Assembly (NCBI RefSeq): GCF_900269665.1
Contig: NZ_LT985362.1
Coordinates: forward strand, 43,469 to 107,468
Length of the DNA stretch: 64,000 nt
Direction: 5' to 3'
DNA from: Nocardia suismassiliense
GTDB taxonomy: Bacteria > Actinomycetota > Actinomycetes > Mycobacteriales > Mycobacteriaceae
Positions 42,455 to 51,257 of this stretch are shown here, piece by piece (the first letter of the stretch is position 1; every line of letters begins with the position of its first letter). Under the pieces are notes generated by a model. The model worked only from the letters and a program-made list of their open reading frames with translations. It was not told the origin of the DNA and did no database searches. The position numbers and the translations under genes were made by a program.

Positions 42455-43009
42455 ATGATCAGCGTCGAAGTAGCGATCGCGCTGATTTCGGCGTGTCAGC
42501 TGATCGGTGGACGGGCCTTCGGGCGCCTGGTCTCTGAGTATCGTGACAGCCGCCCGGGTCTGGCTGCGGGCCTGCGGCTGACCGGCACCACCGGATTCAC
42601 CGCCGCAGGTGCGCTCTCCGCCTGGACTGCAACAACTCTCGCTTCATCGCCCACGCTAGCAGCGGTAGGTGCTGGGGTTGCGACTCTCGCCACGATGGCC
42701 AGTGCGTACTCGATCACCGCGACCAGCCAAGCCGCCTCGGTCACCCGCCACCACAGTGGGCCGATACCAGATCGAGCCATCCCAGCACCCGACGTTCCCT
42801 CGGATATGGACCCATCCACAAACCGAACGAACGTGACCGAGCCGCCCCCGCCTGCTGGCGACAGTGCTGAGCATCTTGCTGCGACTCGCGTTTCCACCGC
42901 AGGTCATCCCGTTCGAACCAGCCCGCAGCACACATCGTCCACGGCGTTCGACGCGACCGCGCCTGTACTGGATCCCACGCCGAGCACCGATGTCGGCCCT
43001 GCGGTGTAG
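42455..43009 (+). CDS. Small membrane protein, cargo of the second cassette-like unit
   Basis: A 184-aa protein. Residues 1-95 contain one or two membrane helices (T-G-F-T-A-A-G-A-L-S-A-W-T, A-A-V-G-A-G-V-A-T-L-A-T-M-A). The C-terminal 70 residues are Thr/Ser/Pro-rich and disordered, and their coding DNA is duplicated at 42133-42334. No family recognised. Confidence 0.55.
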   Translation: MISVEVAIALISACQLIGGRAFGRLVSEYRDSRPGLAAGLRLTGTTGFTAAGALSAWTATTLASSPTLAAVGAGVATLATMASAYSITATSQAASVTRHHSGPIPDRAIPAPDVPSDMDPSTNRTNVTEPPPPAGDSAEHLAATRVSTAGHPVRTSPQHTSSTAFDATAPVLDPTPSTDVGPAV

Positions 43010-43316
43010 CTGGCTGCCTTGAACAGCCTCGCCTCAGCCCTGCCGACCGGCGCACCCTCCGGGTGTGGAGCCGAAACGCGCCCGGACCCGTGCTTCGCCG
43101 GGCGGCGACCCGGCGCGCGGCACACCGACGCGTTCGAGTGCTCTTGCTAAGCTGCGAATGGCTCTCGGAGTCAGGAGTCAGGCCGCGCACGCTCCGCGTC
43201 GTGTCATCCCGCCCACGCCGGAACGGATGACCTCGTCGACCAAGGTCCCCTCGGGGCCCGCGTTCACCGCATGTCATCGACCAGGCGGATCGGCGTGGGC
43301 GATTCACCGGAATTGA
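43010..43316. other. Spacer upstream of the RepA-like gene
   Basis: About 300 bases. A frame from 43065 has poor codon bias and is probably not real. No iterons obvious by eye, though a replication origin near the RepA-like gene would be expected here or downstream. Confidence 0.35.
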
Positions 43317-44252
43317 ATGACCATGCCCAAGAATTCGAGCGCTGGTAGGCGCCAACGAGCCCGAGAAGTCAGCGCCGCAGAGAATATTTCCTACACAGCA
43401 GCATTGCGTCGCCTCGACCAGCCACAACAGCCCCAATCGATGCCCGACGAGCAGACCCCTCCGGCCCCGCCGGGGACGGCCGGCGCTGCCTGTGCACCGC
43501 GCCTGCTCACCCACCCGGTGCCCCTCATCCCCGAGGAAGCCAGTCCGGTCAGCGACACGCGGCGCACCGGCACGACTCTGGTGAGGATCACACCGTCCGC
43601 CGCCGGGCATCCATACGGGGGGATAGCGCGGCTGATCTTGATCTGGATGTGCACTGAGACTCTGCATCCAGAGCGGTCACCTGACGACGAGCTGCACCTG
43701 GGGAGTGTGCTGGAGTTCGCACGGACTTTGGGGTTACAGCCGACCGGCAAGGATGACCCGGCCGTCGCTGCGGTGTTCGATCAACTGTGCCGACTGTTGA
43801 CATCGCACTTCTACGTCATCCGGGAGGATTTCGTGATCAGCGACTACCTGGCCTCCAGCATCAGTGTCGACGATGTCCCGACCAAACGCTCTCGATGGTT
43901 TCCTGCACAACAGCCCGAAGGCCGGATCAGCATCCGACTGTCACTCGACTTCTTCCTCGACTTCGGTATCTATCCGGTGGCAGTCACTTGGGAAGATGTC
44001 GTGCACCTGCACCATTCGCCGGGCGAGCTGGACCAGTACTGCCGGGCGGCCCCGCCAGTGAAGACGATCACGGAGCGGGATTCGACATCCTTGATCCCGT
44101 GGGCAGATATTGAGCAGCGATGGGGAGCCCTGACCGGAGATCCGGTATCAGGGAAACTGCAACAGCGGTTACAGAAGAGAGCCGATCAGTACTTCGAGGA
44201 GGTTAGAGGTGCGCCGGAACGGGGCCGGTCCGGCCCGGCCGAACTAACTTGA
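43317..44252 (+). CDS. RepA-like plasmid replication initiator
   Basis: A 311-aa protein. Residues ~80-280 show the plasmid RepA pattern: G-I-A-R-L-I-L-I-W-M-C-T-E-T-L, L-H-L-G-S-V-L-E-F-A-R-T-L-G-L, then F-D-Q-L-C-R-L-L-T-S and V-I-S-D-Y-L. This corresponds to the Pfam family of plasmid-encoded RepA proteins. The N-terminus carries R-Q-R-A-R-E-V-S-A-A-E-N-I-S-Y-T-A-A-L-R-R, a short motif I associate with actinobacterial mobile-element proteins. It makes the plasmid interpretation more likely. Start at 43317 or the ATG at 43323. Confidence 0.65.
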   Translation: MTMPKNSSAGRRQRAREVSAAENISYTAALRRLDQPQQPQSMPDEQTPPAPPGTAGAACAPRLLTHPVPLIPEEASPVSDTRRTGTTLVRITPSAAGHPYGGIARLILIWMCTETLHPERSPDDELHLGSVLEFARTLGLQPTGKDDPAVAAVFDQLCRLLTSHFYVIREDFVISDYLASSISVDDVPTKRSRWFPAQQPEGRISIRLSLDFFLDFGIYPVAVTWEDVVHLHHSPGELDQYCRAAPPVKTITERDSTSLIPWADIEQRWGALTGDPVSGKLQQRLQKRADQYFEEVRGAPERGRSGPAELT

Positions 44253-44485
44253 GGCCAAACCTACTCCACCGCAGCGTGATTGCCGTGAGCCAGCCGCCCT
44301 TACACGGTCTGGCGTAGAAGAACAGATCCTCGTCAGGATCATCGGCCGCGAGACATGGAATGGCCCCTGGTGTGCGTGCGCGGTCCCGAAAGTCGTTGCC
44401 AATGCAGCGTATTGGTCGTCCGGTCGTCATGACAGGGCGTTGCGCCCAGGGGAATGCTCACGCGGCGCCTTGGTTGCTTGCAGGG

Positions 44486-45967
44486 CTACTGCTCGTCGCG
44501 GCTTTCGGCGATCCCGAGTCGAAAGTCCCACAGCTGCTGCGGTGCTTGCGCAAAGGCGTAATACCGCAGCGAATGCGGAGCGTCGACCGCGGTGCGCAGC
44601 GCCGCCCGGGTGATGCGCAGGATCTGCTCGGCGCCGTCACGACCAGGTGGATAGTCGCGAAACACGATCTCGCCGCCTTCGAGGGTTTCCACGCGGCTTC
44701 CGGTCGGTGAGAACCAGCCCTGAGCGATGAACCCATCCGCTCCATCGGCCGTGATCACCCAGGTTATCGACGGCGCGTACGGGCCGAGGACCCTCAAATC
44801 CTCTCCGAGGGAGATGAACACCTCGCCCAAATTGCTGTTGAAAGTGTCCCAGTCGTCTGCGTCTCGAGTACCCGGGAACCACATCCCTTCGAGGTCGGTC
44901 CTCTCGGCGGTGCGGTCGGGCCGGACGCGCCAGTACTCACCCGGTACCCCGTCCTCAGACCATTCGCTGTAGAAGGCGATCTCGTTTTCCATCGCGGCGG
45001 TCGGGCTCAACTCCACAACAAGTGCGCCGCTACCACGCGAAAGGTCGCGCGACAGCATCAGTGTGGTGTCGTGACGCCGCCATGTCACGATCGCACCGGG
45101 ACCGGAAACGAAGGACGGTGGACCCAGGGACCGCGCGCAGGCCGCGAGCGCAGCAGCGTAGGCGATGTCGACCACCGTGGAAGGCAAGATAGTGCGCAAC
45201 CGCAGGCTGGCGTAGTCGCCATAGCCGCGGCGGCGCTGATACTCCGTGCTCCTGGCAGCGCTCAGCGATACCTGACCCGCGTCGGCCCTCAACGTCCCGG
45301 ATGGACCACTTTCGGCGGAAACCGTCCACCCGAGCTGAGCGAATACCTGGTTCAGGTCGGCGTCTGACCATGCCCCAGGATCCGCCTGCACCAGAACAGA
45401 AATGGCGGCGGCATAGTCGATCCACGTGCCGGAGGCCTCGAATGTGGCGGCCTGGCCGCGCTCGAGCTCCGCCACACGGCGCTGTTCGGCCGGCGCGATC
45501 AGCCAGAGTTCGATCGTCGTCGCTCCGACTGCCAGTCCGACGCCGAGCGTCGGAAACGTCCAGCACAAACCAGCTTTCGTGGACACCTTGATCCCCGTCG
45601 CCGCGCCCCATAGGCCCCACAGACCGATGCTCACCTGATGGAACGCTGCAGCAAGATCGGAACGGACATCGCGATCCTCGACACCAGGATCGGCGGAGAC
45701 GGTTCCCACGGTCACGATGATGTGGTCGAGGCGGCCGTCACTGCCTGAGAACCGAACGATTGGCTGGTCCACGTCGAGGCCAGTCGATGAGTCGAGCACT
45801 CCGACCTCCGATTTCGACGGCTTCGGTTGGCCCCATCCCATCAGCGTGATGAGCTCGGGGATATCCGACTGTGTCCAACTCCAGTCGAACTGTGATGCCA
45901 GCTCGGCTATCTCGACTGCCCCTGTGCGATCCACCCGCACGTGTGCCTCCCTCGCATCAGCGCCCAT
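44486..45967 (-). CDS. Multi-repeat protein resembling DUF6301
   Basis: A 493-aa protein; its ATG overlaps the upstream stop by one base (TGATG). At least two copies of one domain: F-D-W-S-W-T-Q-S-D-I-P-E-L-I-T-L-M-G-W at ~27-45 and W-S-D-A-D-L-N-Q-V-F-A-Q-L-G-W at ~200, each followed by I-D-Y-A or similar and a helical end. A third half with W-D-T-F-N-S-N-L-G-E-V-F lies near 400. From memory this fits DUF6301, common in Nocardia. Function unknown; tandem immunity-type proteins have such layouts. Confidence 0.55.
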   Translation of the reverse strand: MGADAREAHVRVDRTGAVEIAELASQFDWSWTQSDIPELITLMGWGQPKPSKSEVGVLDSSTGLDVDQPIVRFSGSDGRLDHIIVTVGTVSADPGVEDRDVRSDLAAAFHQVSIGLWGLWGAATGIKVSTKAGLCWTFPTLGVGLAVGATTIELWLIAPAEQRRVAELERGQAATFEASGTWIDYAAAISVLVQADPGAWSDADLNQVFAQLGWTVSAESGPSGTLRADAGQVSLSAARSTEYQRRRGYGDYASLRLRTILPSTVVDIAYAAALAACARSLGPPSFVSGPGAIVTWRRHDTTLMLSRDLSRGSGALVVELSPTAAMENEIAFYSEWSEDGVPGEYWRVRPDRTAERTDLEGMWFPGTRDADDWDTFNSNLGEVFISLGEDLRVLGPYAPSITWVITADGADGFIAQGWFSPTGSRVETLEGGEIVFRDYPPGRDGAEQILRITRAALRTAVDAPHSLRYYAFAQAPQQLWDFRLGIAESRDEQ

Positions 45968-46377
45968 CACCGCGCCCACTTCTGCGATCGCGGGCGGGAG
46001 AGGAATCCGTCCGGTATGTCTGACGGCAGGCCGCGTTGCCACTCGGACGGCAAGTTCTGTCGTGCCGCAGCTATCCGCAAGTCGTGGTCGTCGGGCCGAA
46101 ACGTGGGGTGTTGAGGATGCAATTTTTCCAGCAGCTGCTGGACGGCGACGGGTGTCGTCATCAGCATGCCGGTGAGGTTCTTGATGTCATCGAGGTCCGG
46201 CCAATCGTTCTGTGCTGCCAGCTGGAGGGCGACGGGCTCGGCGATCCGCTGGCACAGCTCGATGTGCACCGAGGTGTATGCATACCACGGGCTGCCCTCC
46301 TCAGGGTCGACAGGAACCTGGCGGAAGGACTCCTGGGTGATCTGGCTCCAGTCGGTCGGCTTGATCGGTTGGTCCAC
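45967..46377 (-). CDS. Hypothetical protein coupled to the DUF6301-like gene
   Basis: A 136-aa protein from the GTG at 46377 with AAAGGA 6 bases upstream. It is helical, starting V-D-Q-P-I-K-P-T-D-W-S-Q-I-T-Q, with W-Y-A-Y-T-S-V-H-I-E-L-C-Q-R-I and a basic tail. Coupled to the following gene (TGATG). Confidence 0.55.
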   Translation of the reverse strand: MDQPIKPTDWSQITQESFRQVPVDPEEGSPWYAYTSVHIELCQRIAEPVALQLAAQNDWPDLDDIKNLTGMLMTTPVAVQQLLEKLHPQHPTFRPDDHDLRIAAARQNLPSEWQRGLPSDIPDGFLSRPRSQKWAR

Positions 46378-46603
46378 TTCAAATCCTTTGCTGGAATAGA
46401 GAATTCGAATCACCTGCGGTCAGCGGAGGACTATTAACCGCCGAGCCTGGTGAAGTCGGTTCGGGTGCCAGCAGGCATGAAATTTCTCGAGTTCTTTGCT
46501 ATTCATCACATCTCACTTGTTCTGGTTGTCCGCTGACGTGGTGGATCGCTGGATCCGCGGAGTCTTCTTCGTGGCGAGGCTTTCGGCATCCGGCCGACCG
46601 CGG

Positions 46604-46984
46604 TCAGGGCTGGTGCGTGGTGACAGGAGTATCAGGTCCGCTGCGAGGGTAGGTGTCGCCCAGGTCCAGGTCTTCATAGGTGGATGGTTCGACTTCGAAC
46701 CGTTCGACGCGGCAGTCGTCCCCGGAGCACCAGCCGACTTTGAGCACGTAGTGCGGTCCATCGATGATGGATGTGTAGGTGGTGCAACCGTTGCCGCATG
46801 TGACGGGGACCATCGTGGTGAAGGCGGGGGTGAAGACCTTATCGATGACGGTGCCTTCGCTGAATCCCGGCGGCGCTCCCGGCGCGCAGGACGCCACGGA
46901 CAGGGCCGCGGCGCCAAGAAGCAGCGCGGCGGGGATCCACGTCTCCAGGCGGATCCGTTCGGGTGGGCATTTCGAGAAAGCCAT
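46604..46984 (-). CDS. Lipoprotein
   Basis: A 126-aa protein, ATG at 46984 with AAGGA 6 bases upstream. Signal sequence with lipobox L-S-V-A-S-C at ~28-33. The mature part has paired Cys (T-C-G-N-G-C and W-C-S-G-D-D-C), so likely disulfide-stabilised outside the cell. Small phage- or plasmid-borne lipoproteins of this kind can block superinfection; that is only a possibility. Confidence 0.65.
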   Translation of the reverse strand: MAFSKCPPERIRLETWIPAALLLGAAALSVASCAPGAPPGFSEGTVIDKVFTPAFTTMVPVTCGNGCTTYTSIIDGPHYVLKVGWCSGDDCRVERFEVEPSTYEDLDLGDTYPRSGPDTPVTTHQP

Positions 46985-47205
46985 GGTCGTCCTTCAGGAG
47001 AGAGGTTGCGCGGCAACGGGTCTGCCTTCTCCTCTGGTGATTGAGCGGGATCTGGCCGCGGAAGCGGTGAGTGATGCGAGGGGGCTGGACGGCATCAACC
47101 TTGAGCAGCTGGGCGAGGGCAGAATGCGGCTGTCAGTAGCCCATGTCATGACAATCGTTGCCGCCCAGACCGGTTGAAGTAGCGAGCGCAGGGCGGGCTC
47201 GGATT

Positions 47206-47571
47206 TCAATCCTGCCCTGGTGCTGATTGAGGCGCTGTGGGAGAAAGGGGAGGGGTAAATGTTGTTGCGGTTGAACCTGATCCGGGGCACACGACCGGTG
47301 AGGTGTCGGTGCTGGGAAGGTAGCCGGGGTCCAGGCGCCCGTACACGCGCCGCATCTGGGCTCTGGTGGCGGTGATCGGCAGGATGTGCCAGTCCTGATC
47401 GCACCAGGGATGGGGGCACCGCTGCCCGCGAGTTGGTGTGTACTGGACGGATTCACGTGCGAGCTGGGCGTCGATGAGTTCATCGAGGGCGTCGCGCGGG
47501 CCCGGTTTCGCGGGCCGTCGTCGGCCGCGGTGATGGGGCAAACGGGTCATGGCAGTGAGGATGTCGAGCAT
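47206..47571 (-). CDS. Small zinc-binding protein
   Basis: A 121-aa protein. R-C-P-H-P-W-C-D-Q-D-W-H-I-L-P-I-T, followed at the end by V-V-C-P-G-S, is the C-x-H-x-x-C...W-H-x-L-P...C-P-G-S pattern seen in small actinobacteriophage and plasmid proteins. The start at 47571 has GGAGG 10 bases upstream. Confidence 0.65.
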   Translation of the reverse strand: MLDILTAMTRLPHHRGRRRPAKPGPRDALDELIDAQLARESVQYTPTRGQRCPHPWCDQDWHILPITATRAQMRRVYGRLDPGYLPSTDTSPVVCPGSGSTATTFTPPLSPTAPQSAPGQD

Positions 47572-47847
47572 ATTTTGGGGTTCCTCCGGGGGAGAGCGGA
47601 TCTGCGGGTGAGGTTAGGACGATCTCGTGCGGCCCTGCGGCTCTGTTCACACCAGCTGTGGGTCACTGGCCCACTGAGGGAAACGGGTGTGAAATGTCGT
47701 CGTGTAGATCACTGGGCTGCGGCCGTATCGGCTGGATGCACTCATCGCGGGCATTCTTTCGTTCGGTCCAGGTGGAATCGGTTGGCGGAGCTGGCATTGC
47801 GATGTTCGTGTGCCGTGGACTGTCGCGCGCCGGCGCGTGTTGGCGGG

Positions 47848-48093
47848 TCAGATCCGGAACATGGCGGGGTAGCGCAGGTCGAGGACGCCTCCACCAGGGG
47901 TGCTGGTGTAGGTCATCCCAGGGGTGGCCAGGATCGTTGAAGCCGCCTCGCCGACGGCGCGCACTTCGTCCTCGCCGGTGGCGGTGTGCAGTGCTCGGAC
48001 GTGAGGGCTCAGGTGTTGGAGCCACGTGTTCACAGGGGCGGATTCGTCGAGGGTGACGGTGATGGTGATGGGCCCGAGTTGGTAGGTGAGCAT
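47848..48093 (-). CDS. Hypothetical protein, 81 aa
   Basis: ATG at 48093 with AAGGA 8 bases upstream. Strand-rich start (Y-Q-L-G-P-I-T-I-T-V-T-L), then helices with H-T-A-T-G-E-D-E-V-R-A-V-G-E. In the leftward phage-like operon. Confidence 0.6.
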   Translation of the reverse strand: MLTYQLGPITITVTLDESAPVNTWLQHLSPHVRALHTATGEDEVRAVGEAASTILATPGMTYTSTPGGGVLDLRYPAMFRI

Positions 48094-48178
48094 TCGACGG
48101 TTCCTTCCGGGCGTGAGCGGGTGGCTCACCTGTGGGGATGGAGGCTTCGGCTGGTGGGAGCAGGTGCCGGGGTGACGG

Positions 48179-49144
48179 TCAGGCCGCCCAGTTCTCGATT
48201 GCGGCGGGTGCACTGCCGGTGGTGGCCTGGGCAACGGCGATGATCTGGGCCATGGACAGGTCGTGGCGGAACCGGTGCCTGATACGGGATTCGACCTCGG
48301 CATAGCGCGCGGCCAGACCTGGGTGCAGCTGAGCGGCGCGCACGAGCGCGGAGCGAGAGGCGAGTACGCAGAAGGTGCACGACAGCCGGGGCATCCCGGC
48401 GGCATAGGCGGGATGGGGTCGCGTGCCCGCCACGGCGATACGTGCCCACACCTGTTCGGGACTGAAACCATGAATGGGCAGCCAGGTGTCGACGTGGCGG
48501 CGGCTGTTCGAGGCACCGTGCCCTGGCTTGAGGTGCGGTGGGACCGGGCGCCGGGCCGCGCGCAGTCGCTCGGCACCGGCACGGCGGAACCGGCACGTGG
48601 GGCACGGGCAGGTCCGGGCGCCGTCGTGGGTGAACTCGGCCAGCCGCTTACGGGCGGGAGATTCCTGGGCGCGCATGCCCATGACGTTGAGCAGCCGCAC
48701 CTGCCGTCCGTCCAGGTCCTCACGCAGCTCGGCCACCAATGCCGTCATCACTCGCCGGATCGGGCCGCGTTTGAAATCGGAGGTACACCAACGGTTCTGG
48801 GCATCGGGGAACCGTCCACGTTCGTTGATGCGGGTGAGCAGGTCGGCGCCAGTGCGGGCGGTGGTGAGAAACCGGATTCCGTAGTGCGCGGCGTGTTCGG
48901 CCGCGAGGTCGGCGACGCCGGGCCATTCCATCTCGCCCAATACGGCGTGCACGGCCACGACCCGCTGCTCGACCCCGGCCGCTCGCGCTCTCGTCACGAC
49001 CACGTCGAGGCAAGCCTGCGAGTCCTTGCCGCCGGAGGTGTTGACCAGGATGAGGTCATAGTCGCCTAGGGCGGGCCCGGGATGCGGGGTGGGGAGTTCG
49101 GGAAGTTGGAAACCCGACTGGCACAGTGGATTTGCAGCGGACAT
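48179..49144 (-). CDS. PAPS-reductase-family PP-loop protein
   Basis: A 321-aa protein from the ATG at 49144 (GGGAG 6 bases upstream). PP-loop S-G-G-K-D-S at 37-42, then R-W-C-T-S-D-F-K-R near 120, a Cys cluster C-P-C-P-T-C near 177 and C-T-F-C-V-L-A-S near 255. This fits the phosphoadenosine phosphosulfate reductase family common in actinobacteriophages and close to DndC-like DNA sulfur-modification enzymes. The Cys-rich parts could hold an iron-sulfur cluster. In a phage-like operon a role in nucleic-acid modification is more likely than sulfate assimilation, but this is inference. Confidence 0.75.
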   Translation of the reverse strand: MSAANPLCQSGFQLPELPTPHPGPALGDYDLILVNTSGGKDSQACLDVVVTRARAAGVEQRVVAVHAVLGEMEWPGVADLAAEHAAHYGIRFLTTARTGADLLTRINERGRFPDAQNRWCTSDFKRGPIRRVMTALVAELREDLDGRQVRLLNVMGMRAQESPARKRLAEFTHDGARTCPCPTCRFRRAGAERLRAARRPVPPHLKPGHGASNSRRHVDTWLPIHGFSPEQVWARIAVAGTRPHPAYAAGMPRLSCTFCVLASRSALVRAAQLHPGLAARYAEVESRIRHRFRHDLSMAQIIAVAQATTGSAPAAIENWAA

Positions 49145-49276
49145 CGAAGCTCCCTCTCGTGACATCGGGCTCGTGACTCTGGCGCTCATGCGGGGCGTTC
49201 ACCGGCGCAGTCGCCCTGCATGCGGTGCGGGCTTCACGCGCGTCGTGGGGGTGTCCTTCGTGCTGGTGTACGCGGC

Positions 49277-49681
49277 TCACGTCCGAAGGGGTTGTGGGCC
49301 AGCGGGTCCCGGTGGTTGCGCTGTTGCTTCTGATGGTGGCGTTGCGGCGTCGAGGATGTCCCAGGTGCGGAAGCGAGCCACGAAACGGAGGGCTTCGGCG
49401 TCGGCGAGATCGGCGCGGCGCTGGCCGTGCTCGCGGCGTGAGCGCAGGGTGGCCAGGCCGCAGCGGATCTGTTCGGCTTCGTGCCAGTACTCGGCGACGG
49501 CGCGGTAAGAGGGGGACTCGGGGCCGTGGGTAGCGGCGAGCTCGGCCAGCCGTAGTTCAAGGCGCGCGCACACCTTCACCGCGGTCGCGAGGTGGGTGTC
49601 GAGGTTGTGCGGAGGCCGACCAGCCAGCGTGGCGGGCAGGTAGTCGGCGGAGGCGGACCCCGGGCCGGGCTCGCGGGTCAT
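49277..49681 (-). CDS. Helical hypothetical protein, 134 aa
   Basis: The ATG overlaps the previous stop (ATGA). Helical, with V-C-A-R-L-E-L-R-L-A-E-L-A and Y-W-H-E-A-E-Q-I-R-C-G-L-A-T-L-R-S-R-R. Unknown function. Confidence 0.55.
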   Translation of the reverse strand: MTREPGPGSASADYLPATLAGRPPHNLDTHLATAVKVCARLELRLAELAATHGPESPSYRAVAEYWHEAEQIRCGLATLRSRREHGQRRADLADAEALRFVARFRTWDILDAATPPSEATAQPPGPAGPQPLRT

Positions 49682-50040
49682 CGCTGTTTCCCGTAGACGC
49701 GAGCGACGACGACTTTGCCTTGGCAGGCGTAGGTTGCGAGCAGTCTTGCCAGTCCATCAGGAGTGCAGATCCATTCGGCTATACCGGATCTGGTGGCATG
49801 GCGGGACTCGATCGAGCGTCCCAGGTTATTCAGTGCCGCCAGGGTGTTGGTGATCGCCCATGCGCGTCCGCCGTCGAGTTTGTCGAGGTGGCTTTGCTGC
49901 ACTGTGTCGTCGATCCATGCGCCGACGCTGGCTTCGTTCAGATCGTTGACCACTGCGACGTCGGTGGTCTGGCCGGTCCAGTGGATGGCGTATTCGGCGG
50001 GGGATTGGTGGCTGGACTGGATGGATGTGGGGTGTGTCAT
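49678..50040 (-). CDS. First gene of leftward operon D, 120 aa
   Basis: ATG at 50040 with AAGGG 7 bases upstream, about 66 bases after shared-motif promoter D. It contains Y-A-I-H-W-T-G-Q-T-T-D-V-A-V and G-R-A-W-A-I-T-N-T-L-A-A-L-N-N-L-G. No family recognised. Leads at least six co-oriented genes. Confidence 0.6.
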   Translation of the reverse strand: MTHPTSIQSSHQSPAEYAIHWTGQTTDVAVVNDLNEASVGAWIDDTVQQSHLDKLDGGRAWAITNTLAALNNLGRSIESRHATRSGIAEWICTPDGLARLLATYACQGKVVVARVYGKQR

Positions 50041-50100
50041 GAGGTGCCCTTCCGCGCGGAGGGGGCTCCAAGGTCGGGACGCCGCACCCCTCCGCGCTCG

Positions 50101-50137
50101 ATTAATTCTAGCATTCTAGAATTCTGTATTGCAATTC
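50101..50137 (-). promoter_or_regulatory. Shared-motif promoter D
   Basis: Minus strand TTGCAA, 18 bases, then TAGAAT, with GAATTCTAGAATGCTAG between and over the -10. The TGCTAGAAT core is the same as in promoters A and B. This copy has the best -35/-10 pair. Confidence 0.65.
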
Positions 50138-50219
50138 GACTGGCGCGGGTACTTCGGGTTGGCGGTATCTCGATCCAATAGGCGACCTGGCGCAGGCCTG
50201 CCGCGCGGGAGGCGTGGGT

Positions 50220-50678
50220 TCACAGCTGTGCGGCGGCCGGCGGACTGGCGGACTCGATTGCCGCGTCGATGCGCGGGTCGTTTCCACACCCCGCGTCGAT
50301 CTGTGCGCCGCCGGTGCGGGCGTTCGCGGCTGCGGAGGTGTGCTGACTATCGGCGACCGCACTCAGGCCATCGGCGATATCTGGCGCGTGGTCACAGGTC
50401 TGGCAGTCGTGCGCACCGCCGTCGTCTGATCCGAGGTGGGTCCAGTCCACGACTCCGATGTTCGGGCGCGAAGCGCCGTAGACGTCGATGATGTCGGTGA
50501 TGACGTGATCGGAATCGGCATAAAAGATCTCGAGGTCGTGGCCTCGGCCGGGGCGGGTTTCGGGTTGACGCGTGATGGTCAGCTGTGATCGTGACCGGAT
50601 CTCGACAGCGTGTTTTTGTGCCAGGGTGAGCAGATCGTCGAGAGCCCGGTTCTGCGCGGGAGTCAGGTCGGCATCCAT
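50220..50678 (-). CDS. Hypothetical protein, 152 aa
   Basis: ATG at 50678 with GGAGG 7 bases upstream. N-terminal helix (L-T-P-A-Q-N-R-A-L-D-D-L-L-T-L-A-Q-K-H), strands with L-E-I-F-Y-A-D-S-D-H-V-I-T-D-I-I-D-V, and H-D-C-Q-T-C-D-H with a disordered Ala-rich tail. Unknown. Confidence 0.55.
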   Translation of the reverse strand: MDADLTPAQNRALDDLLTLAQKHAVEIRSRSQLTITRQPETRPGRGHDLEIFYADSDHVITDIIDVYGASRPNIGVVDWTHLGSDDGGAHDCQTCDHAPDIADGLSAVADSQHTSAAANARTGGAQIDAGCGNDPRIDAAIESASPPAAAQL

Positions 50679-51257
50679 CGTCAGCACCTCCCGGTGGGTG
50701 GTCCAGGACTGGCCCTGCGACAGCGCGGTTCAGGTACCGCCGGGCAGTCCGCCTATGGCTGGACGCCAGTCTGGACGTTCTGGTTCGCACACTCGGCGTT
50801 CACACCCACGGGTGGTGTGCCATGGCGGCTCGATCCGCATGGGCCGAGGAAGATTGATGCGGATACTGGCGGCTCGCCTTGGAACGGTCCCGGGCGGGTG
50901 ACCGACATCAGTCAGCTGATCCCAGTTCGATCAGCTTGCGGAGTAGCTGTTCGAGTGCGTCGCTGGAGTGTGATGATCCCATGGCGTTCGTACGCGGCCA
51001 GGAAAGTCGGTACCGAATAGCACCGGCTCGACGTTGGTCGCCGGTGTGCCGGTTTCCCACCGGAATCCTCCCGCCCTCGTCTACGTCGCGTCGATTCAAC
51101 GACACTGACGCGGCGGCTGTGAAGGGGCGTAAGTGCTGTGCGGTTTTTCTGTGAACGTCACCGAGATGTTTTCCTGAGATGTATCTTTGTCACTATAAAT
51201 TTGCACAAAGATAAACTTGGGGATTTTCCCCATGTTTTCCTGTGGATTGGACTTGGG
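50679..51257. other. Divergent spacer with AT-rich regulatory region
   Basis: About 580 bases. From 51145 the GC content drops sharply. It contains the inverted repeat at 51183-51212 and, about 10 bases later, a TGGGGA/TCCCCA hairpin, close to the start of the rightward gene. Confidence 0.5.
51183..51212. repeat. Inverted repeat ATCTTTGT-14-ACAAAGAT
   Basis: Perfect 8-bp arms in AT-rich DNA with TATAAA in the loop, about 45 bases upstream of the 51258 start codon; likely operator/promoter. Confidence 0.65.
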
